Shown here: one piece after another, positions 1 through 8,686 of the stretch | How positions within the stretch are numbered: position 1 is the first letter of the stretch | Layout of the letters: every line of letters starts with the position of its first letter | Source of the DNA: Bacteroidales bacterium | GTDB lineage: Bacteria > Bacteroidota > Bacteroidia > Bacteroidales > WCHB1-69 | Direction of reading: 5' to 3' | Assembly (NCBI GenBank): GCA_016285145.1 | Contig: JAEEQE010000014.1 | Coordinates: 1-60,905, forward strand | DNA: 60,905 bases | Notes under the pieces: model-generated | The model's database searches: none | Told to the model about the DNA's origin: nothing | Seen by the model: only the letters and a program-made list of their open reading frames with translations | Made by a program: the position numbers and the translations under genes

Positions 1-1
1 C

Positions 2-21
2 TTTGCGATTTAGGTCGCAAA
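2..21. other. stem-loop at window edge
   Basis: TTTGCGA (2-8) pairs perfectly with TCGCAAA (15-21) around a six-base loop. It may close a gene lying left of the window, but there is no clear T-run, so a terminator role is only a guess. The rest of 22-155 is AT-rich and I see no gene in it. Confidence 0.3.
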
Positions 22-155
22 ATTACTCCATCATTTCAAATCGAAAAATCAAAGAACGCTTACATCTTGTTATATATCAATAAATTAAATGCCTAATTTA
101 AAAATTTATCGCGACAGTAGTATAAATGCTTTATTGTTTGAAATTTCTAAACATT

Positions 156-1112
156 ATGAAAAAAACAATTACAGCCATTTTTTTCGCATTAATAACAATA
201 CTTTTATGCAGTTGTGAGAAGGAAGGTGTCTATAATCCGAAAAAGAAAATCTCCAAAATATGTTCCGTGAGATGTGAGACATGGGAATGGGATGGTGATT
301 TGTTAAAAAGCATCACCTATTCGTCCGGGAAAACCATGCTGTTCAATTACAACGGGAAACAATTATCAGGTATTGTTTCCACATATTCTGAAATCTCCCA
401 TGACTATACGTGTTACATTTTCAAATACGATAAAACAGGCAGGCACATCGTGACTATAGATGAATATATTGGAGGATGGATCCGTCGTCACAACGGTCTG
501 TCTAACATTTTTTTTGAAACCCCAAAACACACCTACCATTGGGAATTTCACTATAACAAGGATGGTAAAATTTCAGAATGTGAAGAGACACAATATTTTC
601 GTCCGTGGCTATATTATAAGGAAGAAAATGATGTCATAGATTTCATTTCCAAGTATGTGGTTCCCATTCCGCCAGCAAGAAAAAAGATGGCATTGTATGA
701 GAACAAATCAACAGATAACGAGATTGTAGATCTGATCTATACAGCTTCATTTACTTATACGGGAGATAATATCACTGAGATTCATATCACCGGTAGTGGG
801 GAAGAATACACCGCTCAATACGTTTATACGGATTATCCTAATCCATTCTACAAACTGCTGCAACCGGGAATTTCCTCGTTCTCTTTTACAGATTTTAAAA
901 ATAAACAGTTGCCTGTTTTTTGTCATACAAAAAGGGAAATTCTTTTTACTGGGGAGATCTTGTATTTAGATTATGATTATTTGTATGAACTGGAAGATGG
1001 GTATCCCGTAACGGTACAGGAAAAAAGAAAAGAATACTACTTTATTCCAGCAACGGAAACTCCCGACACGAATTATTCCACCACCTTTACATATTACGAA
1101 TATCTTCCGTAA
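156..1112 (+). CDS. hypothetical lipoprotein
   Basis: This 318-residue protein begins with a lipoprotein signal: a short basic start, a hydrophobic run, then the lipobox L-C-S-C with the acylated cysteine near residue 20. I chose the ATG at 156 because an earlier in-frame ATG at 126 would put ten unrelated residues ahead of this signal. The mature part is rich in Tyr, Thr and charged residues. It has short Y-x-Y/F-type strands that suggest a beta-rich extracytoplasmic fold, loosely like the Bacteroidetes lipoproteins that carry YD-like strands. I do not recognise a family. The gene is clearly more AT-rich than most of the window, which may point to transfer. No partner gene is adjacent. Confidence 0.75.
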   Translation: MKKTITAIFFALITILLCSCEKEGVYNPKKKISKICSVRCETWEWDGDLLKSITYSSGKTMLFNYNGKQLSGIVSTYSEISHDYTCYIFKYDKTGRHIVTIDEYIGGWIRRHNGLSNIFFETPKHTYHWEFHYNKDGKISECEETQYFRPWLYYKEENDVIDFISKYVVPIPPARKKMALYENKSTDNEIVDLIYTASFTYTGDNITEIHITGSGEEYTAQYVYTDYPNPFYKLLQPGISSFSFTDFKNKQLPVFCHTKREILFTGEILYLDYDYLYELEDGYPVTVQEKRKEYYFIPATETPDTNYSTTFTYYEYLP

Positions 1113-1124
1113 GTGTTTTTACGC

Positions 1125-1146
1125 TTACCACCCATTTTGGTGGTAA
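1125..1146 (+). terminator. stem-loop after the lipoprotein gene
   Basis: TTACCACC (1125-1132) and GGTGGTAA (1139-1146) form a perfect eight-base-pair stem with loop CATTTT, 12 bases past the stop codon. It lacks a strong T-run, so it may be a weak terminator or an mRNA-stabilising hairpin. Confidence 0.4.
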
Positions 1147-1218
1147 CTCTACCACTAACATGGGGATAAAGAATGAAATATCTACTTCACCGTAACAGGC
1201 ATTGAAATGCAAAAAGTA

Positions 1219-1226
1219 TATTTTTG
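1219..1226 (+). promoter_or_regulatory. Bacteroidetes -7 box for the M6-like peptidase gene
   Basis: The octamer TATTTTTG fits the Bacteroidetes -7 consensus TAnnTTTG. It lies 35 bases ahead of the ATG at 1262. No convincing TTG -33 element was seen at the ideal distance. Confidence 0.5.
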
Positions 1227-1261
1227 CAAATTATTTTCATATTAGGTTTTATGCATTATAA

Positions 1262-2839
1262 ATGATTATGGAAAAACTACTTACATTACTGCTTGTCTCG
1301 ATTGCATTGATCGGTTTTTCGGCTCCGACGGATACGGTTCCGCGTTTGAGACCGCCGCGCCCGCCCCAAAACACCCATTTGGCACCCCATGTCCGTTTGA
1401 ATCGTAGCGAGCCGATGACGCTCACCAATCTGGTGATTTTCATCCGTTTTGCCGATGAGGAGGAGTTTCACGAATCATTTGAAGCCATTGACCTGATGTT
1501 CAACGACACCATACCGAACTGCATTTCGGTCCATAACTATTACAACGTGATGACCTACGGGAAAATCAATTATAATACCATTTTCACGAACAACATCCAG
1601 GACACCATCATCTCCTACCAAGACCCTCACCCCCGCGCCTATTACCAACCCCGCAGATCGAGCAACCCGGAAGGATATTCGACTATGGATATCGCCATAC
1701 AACGGAGAGATGTGATGCTCGCAAACGCGATGCACTATGTGGATTCCCTGCACTTAGTGGACGTTACCACCAACTTGGACGGGAACAACGATGGGATAAT
1801 TGACAACATAAGCTTTATCATAAAAGGCGATGTTGACAACTGGGATGACCTTCTGTGGCCTCAAATGGACTTTTTCGACACGACATCTTTCCAAGTCAGC
1901 ATTAACGGGAAAACACCCCGCGCCTTCAACCTTGAGTTCGCCCATTCCGACTATTACTTCAATGCCAACACTTTTTGCCACGAGATGGGGCACTCCTTAG
2001 GCATCCCCGACCTCTACCATTATTACAATTATTTCTATATCGAACCCGTTTACCTTTGGGATATTATGGCACAGAATGACTTGCAACAACTTTCCGCCAT
2101 CCTCAAATACAAGTTTTTAGGGATTATTGACGAGCCCTTTGAAATCACAGAGGACGGACACTATGTGCTGAACAGCCTCACCTCTTCTGACCAAAACAAC
2201 TGTTACTTCATTCGATCGTATATCCATCCGGAACAATGGTTTACCATTGAGTATCGGAATAATGATGATTTCATGGAGAATGTCCCCCACAGCGGCGTGG
2301 TTATCGGCAGATGGTATGACAACGTCGATGTTACCGACATTCTAACTTCCGGCAATGAGTCATTCAACAACACCACCATACCACATACCTATTGGGTCTT
2401 CAGGCCAAACAGTTCCTCGGATATCGTCAATGGAGATATCAACTCGGCGGCATTCGGCTATGACAACCGCACCTCCTTCGGTCCCAACACCAACCCGCAT
2501 CCCTATCTCACCGACGGGACCCCGGAAACCAGCTTTGAAATCACCAATATTCAATATAGCGGCGACCAAGCTTCCTTTGACGTGCACTTCCTGAACACCG
2601 GAATGCCTGCATACGAAAGCAAGAACGCCTACATCTACCCGAATCCGGTCTATAACGAATTGAACATTTCCTTACATGAGGTTAATCGCGTGGAAATTTA
2701 CGACATATTGGGCAAAACGATGCTTTCGGAAACACATCCTGATTCCAAAATCAACGTTTTTTCGCTTCCGCAAGGGGTTTATATCGCGAAAATCTTCACG
2801 GATAATGGTTGTTATATGGAAAAGTTTATCAAAAAATAA
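1262..2839 (+). CDS. secreted M6-like metallopeptidase with T9SS type A sorting domain
   Basis: Probable zinc metallopeptidase exported by the type IX secretion system. A signal peptide covers about residues 1-20; the ATG at 1268 is an alternative start. The zinc motif H-E-M-G-H lies at residues 240-244 and is followed by S-L-G-I-P-D-L-Y, the extension typical of M6 (immune inhibitor A-like) peptidases. About 30 residues on comes W-D-I-M-A, also usual in that family. Residues 457-525 form a type A sorting domain: Y-P-N-P at the start, a G-V-Y-x-x-K-I segment, and a basic end K-F-I-K-K. The likely role is extracellular protein degradation. The family call rests on motifs; the substrate is unknown. 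It runs convergent with the DUF4230 operon, whose last stop codon lies 20 bases away. Confidence 0.85.
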   Translation: MIMEKLLTLLLVSIALIGFSAPTDTVPRLRPPRPPQNTHLAPHVRLNRSEPMTLTNLVIFIRFADEEEFHESFEAIDLMFNDTIPNCISVHNYYNVMTYGKINYNTIFTNNIQDTIISYQDPHPRAYYQPRRSSNPEGYSTMDIAIQRRDVMLANAMHYVDSLHLVDVTTNLDGNNDGIIDNISFIIKGDVDNWDDLLWPQMDFFDTTSFQVSINGKTPRAFNLEFAHSDYYFNANTFCHEMGHSLGIPDLYHYYNYFYIEPVYLWDIMAQNDLQQLSAILKYKFLGIIDEPFEITEDGHYVLNSLTSSDQNNCYFIRSYIHPEQWFTIEYRNNDDFMENVPHSGVVIGRWYDNVDVTDILTSGNESFNNTTIPHTYWVFRPNSSSDIVNGDINSAAFGYDNRTSFGPNTNPHPYLTDGTPETSFEITNIQYSGDQASFDVHFLNTGMPAYESKNAYIYPNPVYNELNISLHEVNRVEIYDILGKTMLSETHPDSKINVFSLPQGVYIAKIFTDNGCYMEKFIKK

Positions 2840-2859
2840 GGCAACAGATTTTAACATCT

Positions 2860-3486
2860 CTACTTCACCGTGACGACCACATCCCGGAAACCGAAGGTCT
2901 TGAACAGGTCTGTCAGTTTGGCCACACCCAAGTCGGTGGCCTTATCCAGCAGGCCGTCGCGGACAGCATCCTCACGAAGGCGCTTCATGGCCTTGTTCTC
3001 CACGTTCGTCACCTGATCGTGGCTCCACGAGCCCTCTTCAATGTAAATATCGAAGCCGGAGGGGTTCACAATCACTTCGAAGATTTCCGCTTTCGGAATC
3101 CGTACGGTCAGGACGGAGTCCTGAATCTGCACGTCCTGGTCCGTGAGCTTGGACAAGTCAAAGCCGGCACGCACGTTGCCGCTGGCCACAATCACGATTT
3201 GGTCCTCTAAAAGCGGTTTGTCTTTTTTGCTGAAAGTGTTCAGCACCTTGCCACTGAGCGTCTCGCTGGCTTTGGAATCCTTCAGAATCAAATCCTCGTA
3301 AAAGCACGCACTGGTGAACTGCGCAATCTTTTTGATTTCGGTGACCACATTGGCGGTCTCATCTATTTTGAGGCCGTCATCTTTGGGCTTGTTTTTAAAA
3401 TAGAAATAGCCGGCAATGGCTGCAATCAAAACAACAAGCGCCAAAATTGGCAGAAACGATGCGAATGATGTTCTATTTCTTTCCAT
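2860..3486 (-). CDS. DUF4230 family membrane-anchored protein
   Basis: 208 residues with an N-terminal membrane anchor (about residues 11-29), followed by a short linker rich in Lys and Asp and then a DUF4230-type domain. The pattern V-T-E-I-K-K-I-A-Q-F-T-S-A, later I-V-I-V-A-S-G-N-V-R-A-G-F-D-L and V-R-I-P-K-A-E-I, matches my recollection of that family. The function of DUF4230 is unknown. The gene starts two bases after the stop of a second DUF4230 gene (3489-4064), so the two are surely co-transcribed and probably duplicates. The partner is a candidate lipoprotein, so the two may work at the same membrane face. It is the last gene of the S9-peptidase/thpR operon. Confidence 0.75.
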   Translation of the reverse strand: MERNRTSFASFLPILALVVLIAAIAGYFYFKNKPKDDGLKIDETANVVTEIKKIAQFTSACFYEDLILKDSKASETLSGKVLNTFSKKDKPLLEDQIVIVASGNVRAGFDLSKLTDQDVQIQDSVLTVRIPKAEIFEVIVNPSGFDIYIEEGSWSHDQVTNVENKAMKRLREDAVRDGLLDKATDLGVAKLTDLFKTFGFRDVVVTVK

Positions 3487-3488
3487 GA

Positions 3489-4064
3489 TTATGCGAATTT
3501 GATGATAATACTCTCAAAACCCATTTGCGAAAGCAGGGATTTGAAGAAGGCAGCGGCATTTTTCTCGGCATCCTGCAAAATGCCCATCGTGGGCACGTTG
3601 TCGCGGATTTCTTTTTCCCCCTGCTGTAAAAGAAGGTTACGCTCTTGGGCGGAGAAGTCAAAGCGCGTGATAGATACCTTTTCATAGACCATCCGGGCAG
3701 ATTCCGGCGGCATGTTGAAGGAGAGCAGTTCCGCCTTGGGTAGCACCACCACCACGGATTTCTCCTTCTCGTTGACCTTCACCTTCGAGGGGTCGAATTT
3801 GTTCAAATTCACACCCGCCTTTAGGTAAGCGGTGCATTGGAAAAGAATTTTACGGTCGCCGAACTGATACCACTTGGCATCGTCAGAGGCTTTAACAACT
3901 TTGGTTACCTTGTATTCCACCGTGCCCAGCTCGTTCATTTCTGTGAGTTCGGACACCTTGGCATTCATTTTCTCCTGTAAAGAGAGGATTTTGACCTCGT
4001 TCTGCCGACAAGACGTGCAGGCGAACAACAGGACGATGGCGAAGATTATGGATTTTTTCATCAT
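3489..4064 (-). CDS. DUF4230 family lipoprotein
   Basis: 191 residues. The N-terminus has two Met codons, a hydrophobic run and L-F-A-C-T-S-C, which offers two possible lipobox cysteines (about residues 16 and 19). The body shows the DUF4230 pattern: V-E-Y-K-V-T-K-V-V-K early, F-Q-C-T-A-Y-L-K-A-G-V-N-L in the middle, and V-V-V-V-L-P-K-A-E-L. These parallel the neighbouring protein at 2860-3486 segment for segment. The gene is 63 bases downstream of thpR and two bases upstream of its paralogue. No biochemical role is known for the family. Confidence 0.75.
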   Translation of the reverse strand: MMKKSIIFAIVLLFACTSCRQNEVKILSLQEKMNAKVSELTEMNELGTVEYKVTKVVKASDDAKWYQFGDRKILFQCTAYLKAGVNLNKFDPSKVKVNEKEKSVVVVLPKAELLSFNMPPESARMVYEKVSITRFDFSAQERNLLLQQGEKEIRDNVPTMGILQDAEKNAAAFFKSLLSQMGFESIIIKFA

Positions 4065-4127
4065 AATATAATGGGCAAAAAAACAGTATGCAGATGCAAA
4101 AACAACAAGACAGTTTAATACAATGGT

Positions 4128-4700
4128 TTATTGAGTGGGTGGTTTTAACGAATACGATGCCAATGCTTTGTACTCAGGACCCTCCTTGTGCAGAAAACTT
4201 TGATACAATGTGAACTCGCACACAGGAATCATCTGCGTGAAGTCCGGCTGACTCTGCACAAAGCGTTCCCAGAATTTTTTCTTGTTGACAACGGATTTCA
4301 CCCGTCCCAGAGTGATATGTGGCACAAAATTTCCATAATATTGTTCAAAACCAAGGGTTTGCAGACGAGGCTCCAAATCCAGATGAACCTCTTTGAAAAG
4401 GTCAAACTCGCTGAATCCCAGCCATAGCACTTCGGGATGATAATGACTGCCAAACACTCCTAACTTATTTATTTCCAATCGAAAAGAAGTATGGTTTCCG
4501 CACACTTCCGCCAAAGTCGATTTAAGCGCATCAATCTTGGAATCCGGCGTGGCCCCGAGAAAACGCAAGGTGAGGTGGCGCACATCCTCTTTCACCCACA
4601 CGATATCATCATGCCGGAGGGCGTATTGCAGCTGGCGGTCGAGCTCGCGGAATTTGGGGGCGAGTTCCACGCGGGTGGCGATGAAGAGCCGTTTCATCAC
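4128..4700 (-). CDS. thpR: RNA 2',3'-cyclic phosphodiesterase (ThpR / 2'-5' RNA ligase family)
   Basis: 190 residues, the usual length for the family. Both halves of the 2H phosphoesterase active site are present: H-L-T-L at residues 42-45 and H-I-T-L at residues 128-131, followed by G-R-V. Enzymes of this type open 2',3'-cyclic phosphate ends of RNA in the cytoplasm. The start codon overlaps the stop codon of the upstream S9 peptidase gene by four bases (ATGA arrangement), which implies translational coupling. A second ATG at codon 2 could also serve as the start. Why an RNA-end enzyme is coupled to a secreted peptidase is not clear from sequence. Confidence 0.88.
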   Translation of the reverse strand: MMKRLFIATRVELAPKFRELDRQLQYALRHDDIVWVKEDVRHLTLRFLGATPDSKIDALKSTLAEVCGNHTSFRLEINKLGVFGSHYHPEVLWLGFSEFDLFKEVHLDLEPRLQTLGFEQYYGNFVPHITLGRVKSVVNKKKFWERFVQSQPDFTQMIPVCEFTLYQSFLHKEGPEYKALASYSLKPPTQ

Positions 4701-6838
4701 TCGCCTTTCAGGTTCTGGTTATGGAAGCGGAGCAGTTTGTTCCAAAGATGCACTCTTTCCGGGCCAATGACGTTATGGTCGTAGGCGGTGTAGGGGAAAT
4801 ATTCGATTTCAATGCCGTCGGTCACGGCCTGGCGCATCAGTTCGAGGGTGTGCTGCCACACCACGGTATGGTCCTGACAGCCGTGCATGACGAGCAGCGG
4901 GCACTTCACATTTTTGATCTTGGGGATGATGTTGGCATTGGCATAGCCGTCGGGGTTCTCCTGCGGGGTGTCCATATAGCGTTCGCCGTACATTACCTCG
5001 TACCACTCCCAGTTGACCACCGGACCGCCGCAGCTGGCTGCGCGGAAAGTCTCCGGATGGGCTGTGATGAGCGACAACGTCATGAAGCCGCCGTAGCTCC
5101 AGCCGTCCAAACCTATGCGGTCGGCATCCACGTAGGGCAGTGTTTTCAGGTACTCCACCCCGCACATCTGGTCTTCCACTTCCTTCACGCCGAGGTTGCG
5201 ATGGATGCACTTCTCAAACTCGGCTCCTCGGTTTTGCGTGCCGCGGTTGTCGAGGGTGAACACCACATAGCCCTGCTGGGCCATGAACTCCAGAAACACG
5301 CCACCCGAAATGAAACTGTTCGTCACCAATTGGGAATGAGGCCCACCATACACGTAAATCAGGCATGGATATTTCTTCTTTGCATCCATGTTGGGCGGGG
5401 TGATGAGGCGGCACCAGAGCGAATCACCATCCTTGTTGAGGATGGGGAAAATCCGGGTTTTGCCCATGGCACAGTTGGCGTATGGATTCTTGCAACTTTT
5501 GATTTCCTTGACCGTTTTGCCTTGGTTGTTCACCACGCTGATGATGCGCGGTGTGGTCACATTGGTGTAATAGTCTATGAAATAGTTCTTACTTTCGCTG
5601 AAGATGGGCGTGTGCGTGCCATCGGCATCGGCGATACGCATGAGTTTCCCGTCTTTCAATCCGGCCTTGCATACAATCTGGTTTACAGGTTTCTCCGTGG
5701 GGGCAATGGTAAAGAAAGCGTACTGCTCCTTGGCATCGAGGCCGTAGAAGTCCACAATGTCGAAACGTCCGTCCACCAGTTTCTTCACGAGGGTGCCGTC
5801 GGGATTGTAAAGGTAAAGGTGACGCCAGCCGTCGCGCTCGCTGAACCACAGAAAGCGTCCATCCTTGAGGAAGATCATCCGGTCGGTGGGTTCCACGTAG
5901 CGGTTGTCGCGTTCTTCAATCAGCACATTCAGCTTGTTGCCGGTGGCGAGGTCGTAGCGGATGAGTTTGGAGTGGTTCTGTCCGCGGTTGAGGTGCGATA
6001 TGAAAAGATATTTCTCATCGGGTGAGAAGGTTACGTTCGTGAGGAACTCGCCGTCGTTGAGATCGGTTTTGATATAGTGATAAACGGGCTTGCCGGCTTG
6101 GGCGGATTTGGCCACATCAAAGATGCCAACCTTGACCTGATGGGAGGTGCGTCCCGCCATGGGGTATTTGATGTTCTCCACAGTAGCGATGGGGGTGCCG
6201 GTATTCACGAGAGGATAATCCTCCACCATGCTCTCGTCCATGCGGTAGAAGGCGATGAAGTTGCCCTTGGGCGAGATGTACTGGCCTTCGTCAATGCCCC
6301 ACTCGCTGCGGTGCACCGACTCGCCGAACACGATGTTCTTGCCCGTGTCGGGACACAACAATATGGGCTTGTAGTCGTTGAGGGCCGTCTGTACAAACAC
6401 GCCTTCATCATTCTTGATAACGAAAACCTTGTTTTTGACGGACTGGTCGATCACATCGTCCCAGCTGACATTTTCAAACTTGTTCACAATGACGGTTTTT
6501 CCGTCGTAGGTCAGCGTGGAATGGGTTTTGGGGCTATAGATGGTATTAGCGTCCACCCAGCCGAAGCTGCGCAGTTTCTGGAAACCGTTTTCACCAAGGT
6601 TCTTACCTGAGCAGAAGACGCTCTCTTTGCCGTTTTTGGCGTTGACAAGCATAATGTCACCGTTGTCATCGATATAGGCGTAGTTGTCGGTGCCGGGCTG
6701 CCAGCTCAGTCCATTGACGCGTTCAATCATGTATTTGCCTTGGAAATAGGCTTTGAGGTCGATGGTCTCGTTTTGGGCCGTCAGGGACAGAATGCTGATA
6801 CAAACTATCCATAAAAGGGAGAGAAAAGTCTTTTTCAT
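4697..6838 (-). CDS. secreted S9 prolyl oligopeptidase / dipeptidyl-peptidase IV family
   Basis: 713 residues from the ATG at 6838, which directly precedes a good signal peptide (about residues 1-22, ending L-T-A-Q). A 14-codon-longer reading would start upstream at the -7 box and is unlikely. The N-terminal two thirds are beta-propeller-like, as in DPP IV. The C-terminal alpha/beta hydrolase domain has the nucleophile motif G-W-S-Y-G-G (Ser581), then Asp656 in G-C-Q-D-H and His688 in Y-D-H-N-V. Enzymes of this group remove dipeptides in the periplasm or outside the cell and help peptide-using Bacteroidetes feed on protein. It is the first gene of the operon with thpR and two DUF4230 genes. 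Confidence 0.9.
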   Translation of the reverse strand: MKKTFLSLLWIVCISILSLTAQNETIDLKAYFQGKYMIERVNGLSWQPGTDNYAYIDDNGDIMLVNAKNGKESVFCSGKNLGENGFQKLRSFGWVDANTIYSPKTHSTLTYDGKTVIVNKFENVSWDDVIDQSVKNKVFVIKNDEGVFVQTALNDYKPILLCPDTGKNIVFGESVHRSEWGIDEGQYISPKGNFIAFYRMDESMVEDYPLVNTGTPIATVENIKYPMAGRTSHQVKVGIFDVAKSAQAGKPVYHYIKTDLNDGEFLTNVTFSPDEKYLFISHLNRGQNHSKLIRYDLATGNKLNVLIEERDNRYVEPTDRMIFLKDGRFLWFSERDGWRHLYLYNPDGTLVKKLVDGRFDIVDFYGLDAKEQYAFFTIAPTEKPVNQIVCKAGLKDGKLMRIADADGTHTPIFSESKNYFIDYYTNVTTPRIISVVNNQGKTVKEIKSCKNPYANCAMGKTRIFPILNKDGDSLWCRLITPPNMDAKKKYPCLIYVYGGPHSQLVTNSFISGGVFLEFMAQQGYVVFTLDNRGTQNRGAEFEKCIHRNLGVKEVEDQMCGVEYLKTLPYVDADRIGLDGWSYGGFMTLSLITAHPETFRAASCGGPVVNWEWYEVMYGERYMDTPQENPDGYANANIIPKIKNVKCPLLVMHGCQDHTVVWQHTLELMRQAVTDGIEIEYFPYTAYDHNVIGPERVHLWNKLLRFHNQNLKGE

Positions 6839-6859
6839 ACGTTTCTTGATTTTGAGCGG

Positions 6860-6867
6860 CAAAAATA
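6860..6867 (-). promoter_or_regulatory. -7 box for the S9 peptidase operon
   Basis: On the minus strand this reads TATTTTTG, matching TAnnTTTG. It lies about 22 bases ahead of the ATG at 6838 and diverges from the promoter at 6915-6922. Confidence 0.55.
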
Positions 6868-6914
6868 CAAAAAATGACATTGCCCGACGCGAACGCGGTT
6901 TAGCGCAAATTTTA

Positions 6915-6922
6915 TACCTTTG
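6915..6922 (+). promoter_or_regulatory. -7 box for the PPAD-like deiminase gene
   Basis: TACCTTTG followed by C, a good match to TAnnTTTG, 21 bases before the ATG at 6944. Confidence 0.6.
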
Positions 6923-6943
6923 CAGCCTTAATTTTCATTCAAT

Positions 6944-8635
6944 ATGAAACGACTTTTGCTCTGCCTGTTTTTAGGGTTTTTATCTTATATAACATTCTCT
7001 CAATCCGACCCTTACCAAAGACAAACATTCCCTTACCATGCCACTCCTGAGGAGCAGCGGTTGTTGCCCACATGGTACGAGCATGTGCGCTCCACCACAC
7101 CCCCGCCCGGCCCCGTGACGGCCATTTCGGAGTTCCAACCCATGAGCGGCGTGATGGTAGCCTACACTGACATGTTCGGCGTGCCGGTAAGCCTCTTGCG
7201 CGAAATCTCGCAAATAGCCCAGTTGAAGGTACTCGTTTATCCCGCCTCCGACAGCAACACCGTGAAAGGGCTGCTGACCAGTGGCGGTGTAAACATGGCC
7301 AATGTGGAATACTGGGTCATCAACCACGACAGCTACTGGACCCGCGACTACGGTCCGTGGTTCATCCTCGACGGCAACGACAAGGTCAGCGTAGTGGACT
7401 TTACTTATAACCGCCCCGCGCGCCCGAACGACGATGCCGCCTTGATACAGGTCACCAACAAGATGCAACTCGACCGCTACGAGATGCCCCTGGTGCACAC
7501 CGGCGGCAACTATATGGTGAACGGCTATGGCACTGCCGCCTCCACCAACCTGGTAGAAGAGGAAAACAGAAATCTGTCCGTTTCCGACATTAACACCTTG
7601 TTTAGCAACTATCTTGGTGTTGATGACTACAAACTTTTTCAAGATCCACAAGCGCAATACATCGCGCACATCGACTGCTGGGGCAAGTTTTTAGGCGTGG
7701 ACAAAGTACTCATTGGACAAGTACCCCCCACCTATTGGAATTACTACAGATATGAAAATGTGGCCAGCGCCTTCGCCAATTCGATTTCCCCATGGGGCAC
7801 TCCATACAAAGTGTACCGCGTTTACACGCCAAGCAACAGTGCCGAGGCCACCTCCAAGACCACGCCATACACCAACTCTTTGATTCTAAACGACCACGTG
7901 TTTGTGCCGATTACGGGCTCACAATGGGACAACGATGCCATCGCCACATACGAGCAGGCCATGCCGGGCTATACCATCGTGCCCGTCATGCAAAGCGACA
8001 TGACTCCCTGGCTGAACACCGACGCCCTGCACTGCCGCACGCACGAATTGGCCGATGTGGGAATGCTCTATATCCGCCATTACCCTGTGCTGGGCTCGCA
8101 AAGTGCCAGCAGTCCCATAGAAATCACCACCGAAATAAAAGCCTTGAGTGGACAATCCCTCGTATGCGATTCATTGCTTATCTATTACCGCATCAACAAC
8201 GGGAACTGGCAAAGCACCCGCCTTGATTTGGTCAGCGGCGACCACTTCCGAGGCCAGCTCAATGTGCAACCCGGCGACGAGGTGGACTACTATCTCTTCG
8301 CCAAGGACCAGTCGGGACGACGGGAACGCCATCCCTATATCGGGGCTGCCGACCCGCACCATTTCTCCGTAGAGCCCCTCGGCATACAATCATCCATCGA
8401 TGAAAAAGTCGCCGCCTATCCGAACCCTTGCACCAACTGGCTCGTCATCCAACACGCGCAGGGCAACCTCTCCACGATCCGCGTGACCGACATCTACGGA
8501 CGGATCATCACGGAGGAGGTCTGTCACGGCGACCGGACCTTCCTTAACACTGCTCATTGGACATCCGGCGTGTATATGGTCACCATCACCGACCAGTCAG
8601 AACGTTCTTGCACGAAAAAAATCATCAAAAAATAA
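6944..8635 (+). CDS. secreted peptidylarginine deiminase-like enzyme with T9SS type A sorting domain
   Basis: 563 residues with the layout of the Porphyromonas gingivalis peptidylarginine deiminase (PPAD): signal peptide (about 1-19), deiminase domain, Ig-like domain (about 385-485) and type A sorting domain (490-563, Y-P-N-P to K-K-I-I-K-K). Catalytic residues of the guanidine-modifying fold can be placed: Asp135 in W-T-R-D-Y-G-P-W, His242 and Asp244 in A-H-I-D-C-W, and Cys364 in L-H-C-R-T-H-E. Their spacing is close to that of PPAD. Arg157 and Arg160 in Y-N-R-P-A-R lie where PPAD has the arginines that bind the substrate's C-terminal carboxylate. It probably converts arginine (peptide-bound or agmatine-like) to citrulline with release of ammonia. 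A secreted agmatine deiminase is the alternative. It has its own promoter. Confidence 0.88.
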   Translation: MKRLLLCLFLGFLSYITFSQSDPYQRQTFPYHATPEEQRLLPTWYEHVRSTTPPPGPVTAISEFQPMSGVMVAYTDMFGVPVSLLREISQIAQLKVLVYPASDSNTVKGLLTSGGVNMANVEYWVINHDSYWTRDYGPWFILDGNDKVSVVDFTYNRPARPNDDAALIQVTNKMQLDRYEMPLVHTGGNYMVNGYGTAASTNLVEEENRNLSVSDINTLFSNYLGVDDYKLFQDPQAQYIAHIDCWGKFLGVDKVLIGQVPPTYWNYYRYENVASAFANSISPWGTPYKVYRVYTPSNSAEATSKTTPYTNSLILNDHVFVPITGSQWDNDAIATYEQAMPGYTIVPVMQSDMTPWLNTDALHCRTHELADVGMLYIRHYPVLGSQSASSPIEITTEIKALSGQSLVCDSLLIYYRINNGNWQSTRLDLVSGDHFRGQLNVQPGDEVDYYLFAKDQSGRRERHPYIGAADPHHFSVEPLGIQSSIDEKVAAYPNPCTNWLVIQHAQGNLSTIRVTDIYGRIITEEVCHGDRTFLNTAHWTSGVYMVTITDQSERSCTKKIIKK

Positions 8636-8686
8636 TATTCCGCCTCATTTTTCCTCATCATTAAACAAATTATAAAAACAACACGT

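Noticed and set aside
4721-6025. 434-codon open frame antisense to the S9 peptidase gene
   Set aside because: The minus strand encodes a clear S9 peptidase with its catalytic triad. The antisense frame reflects GC-rich codon third positions and has no recognisable domain.
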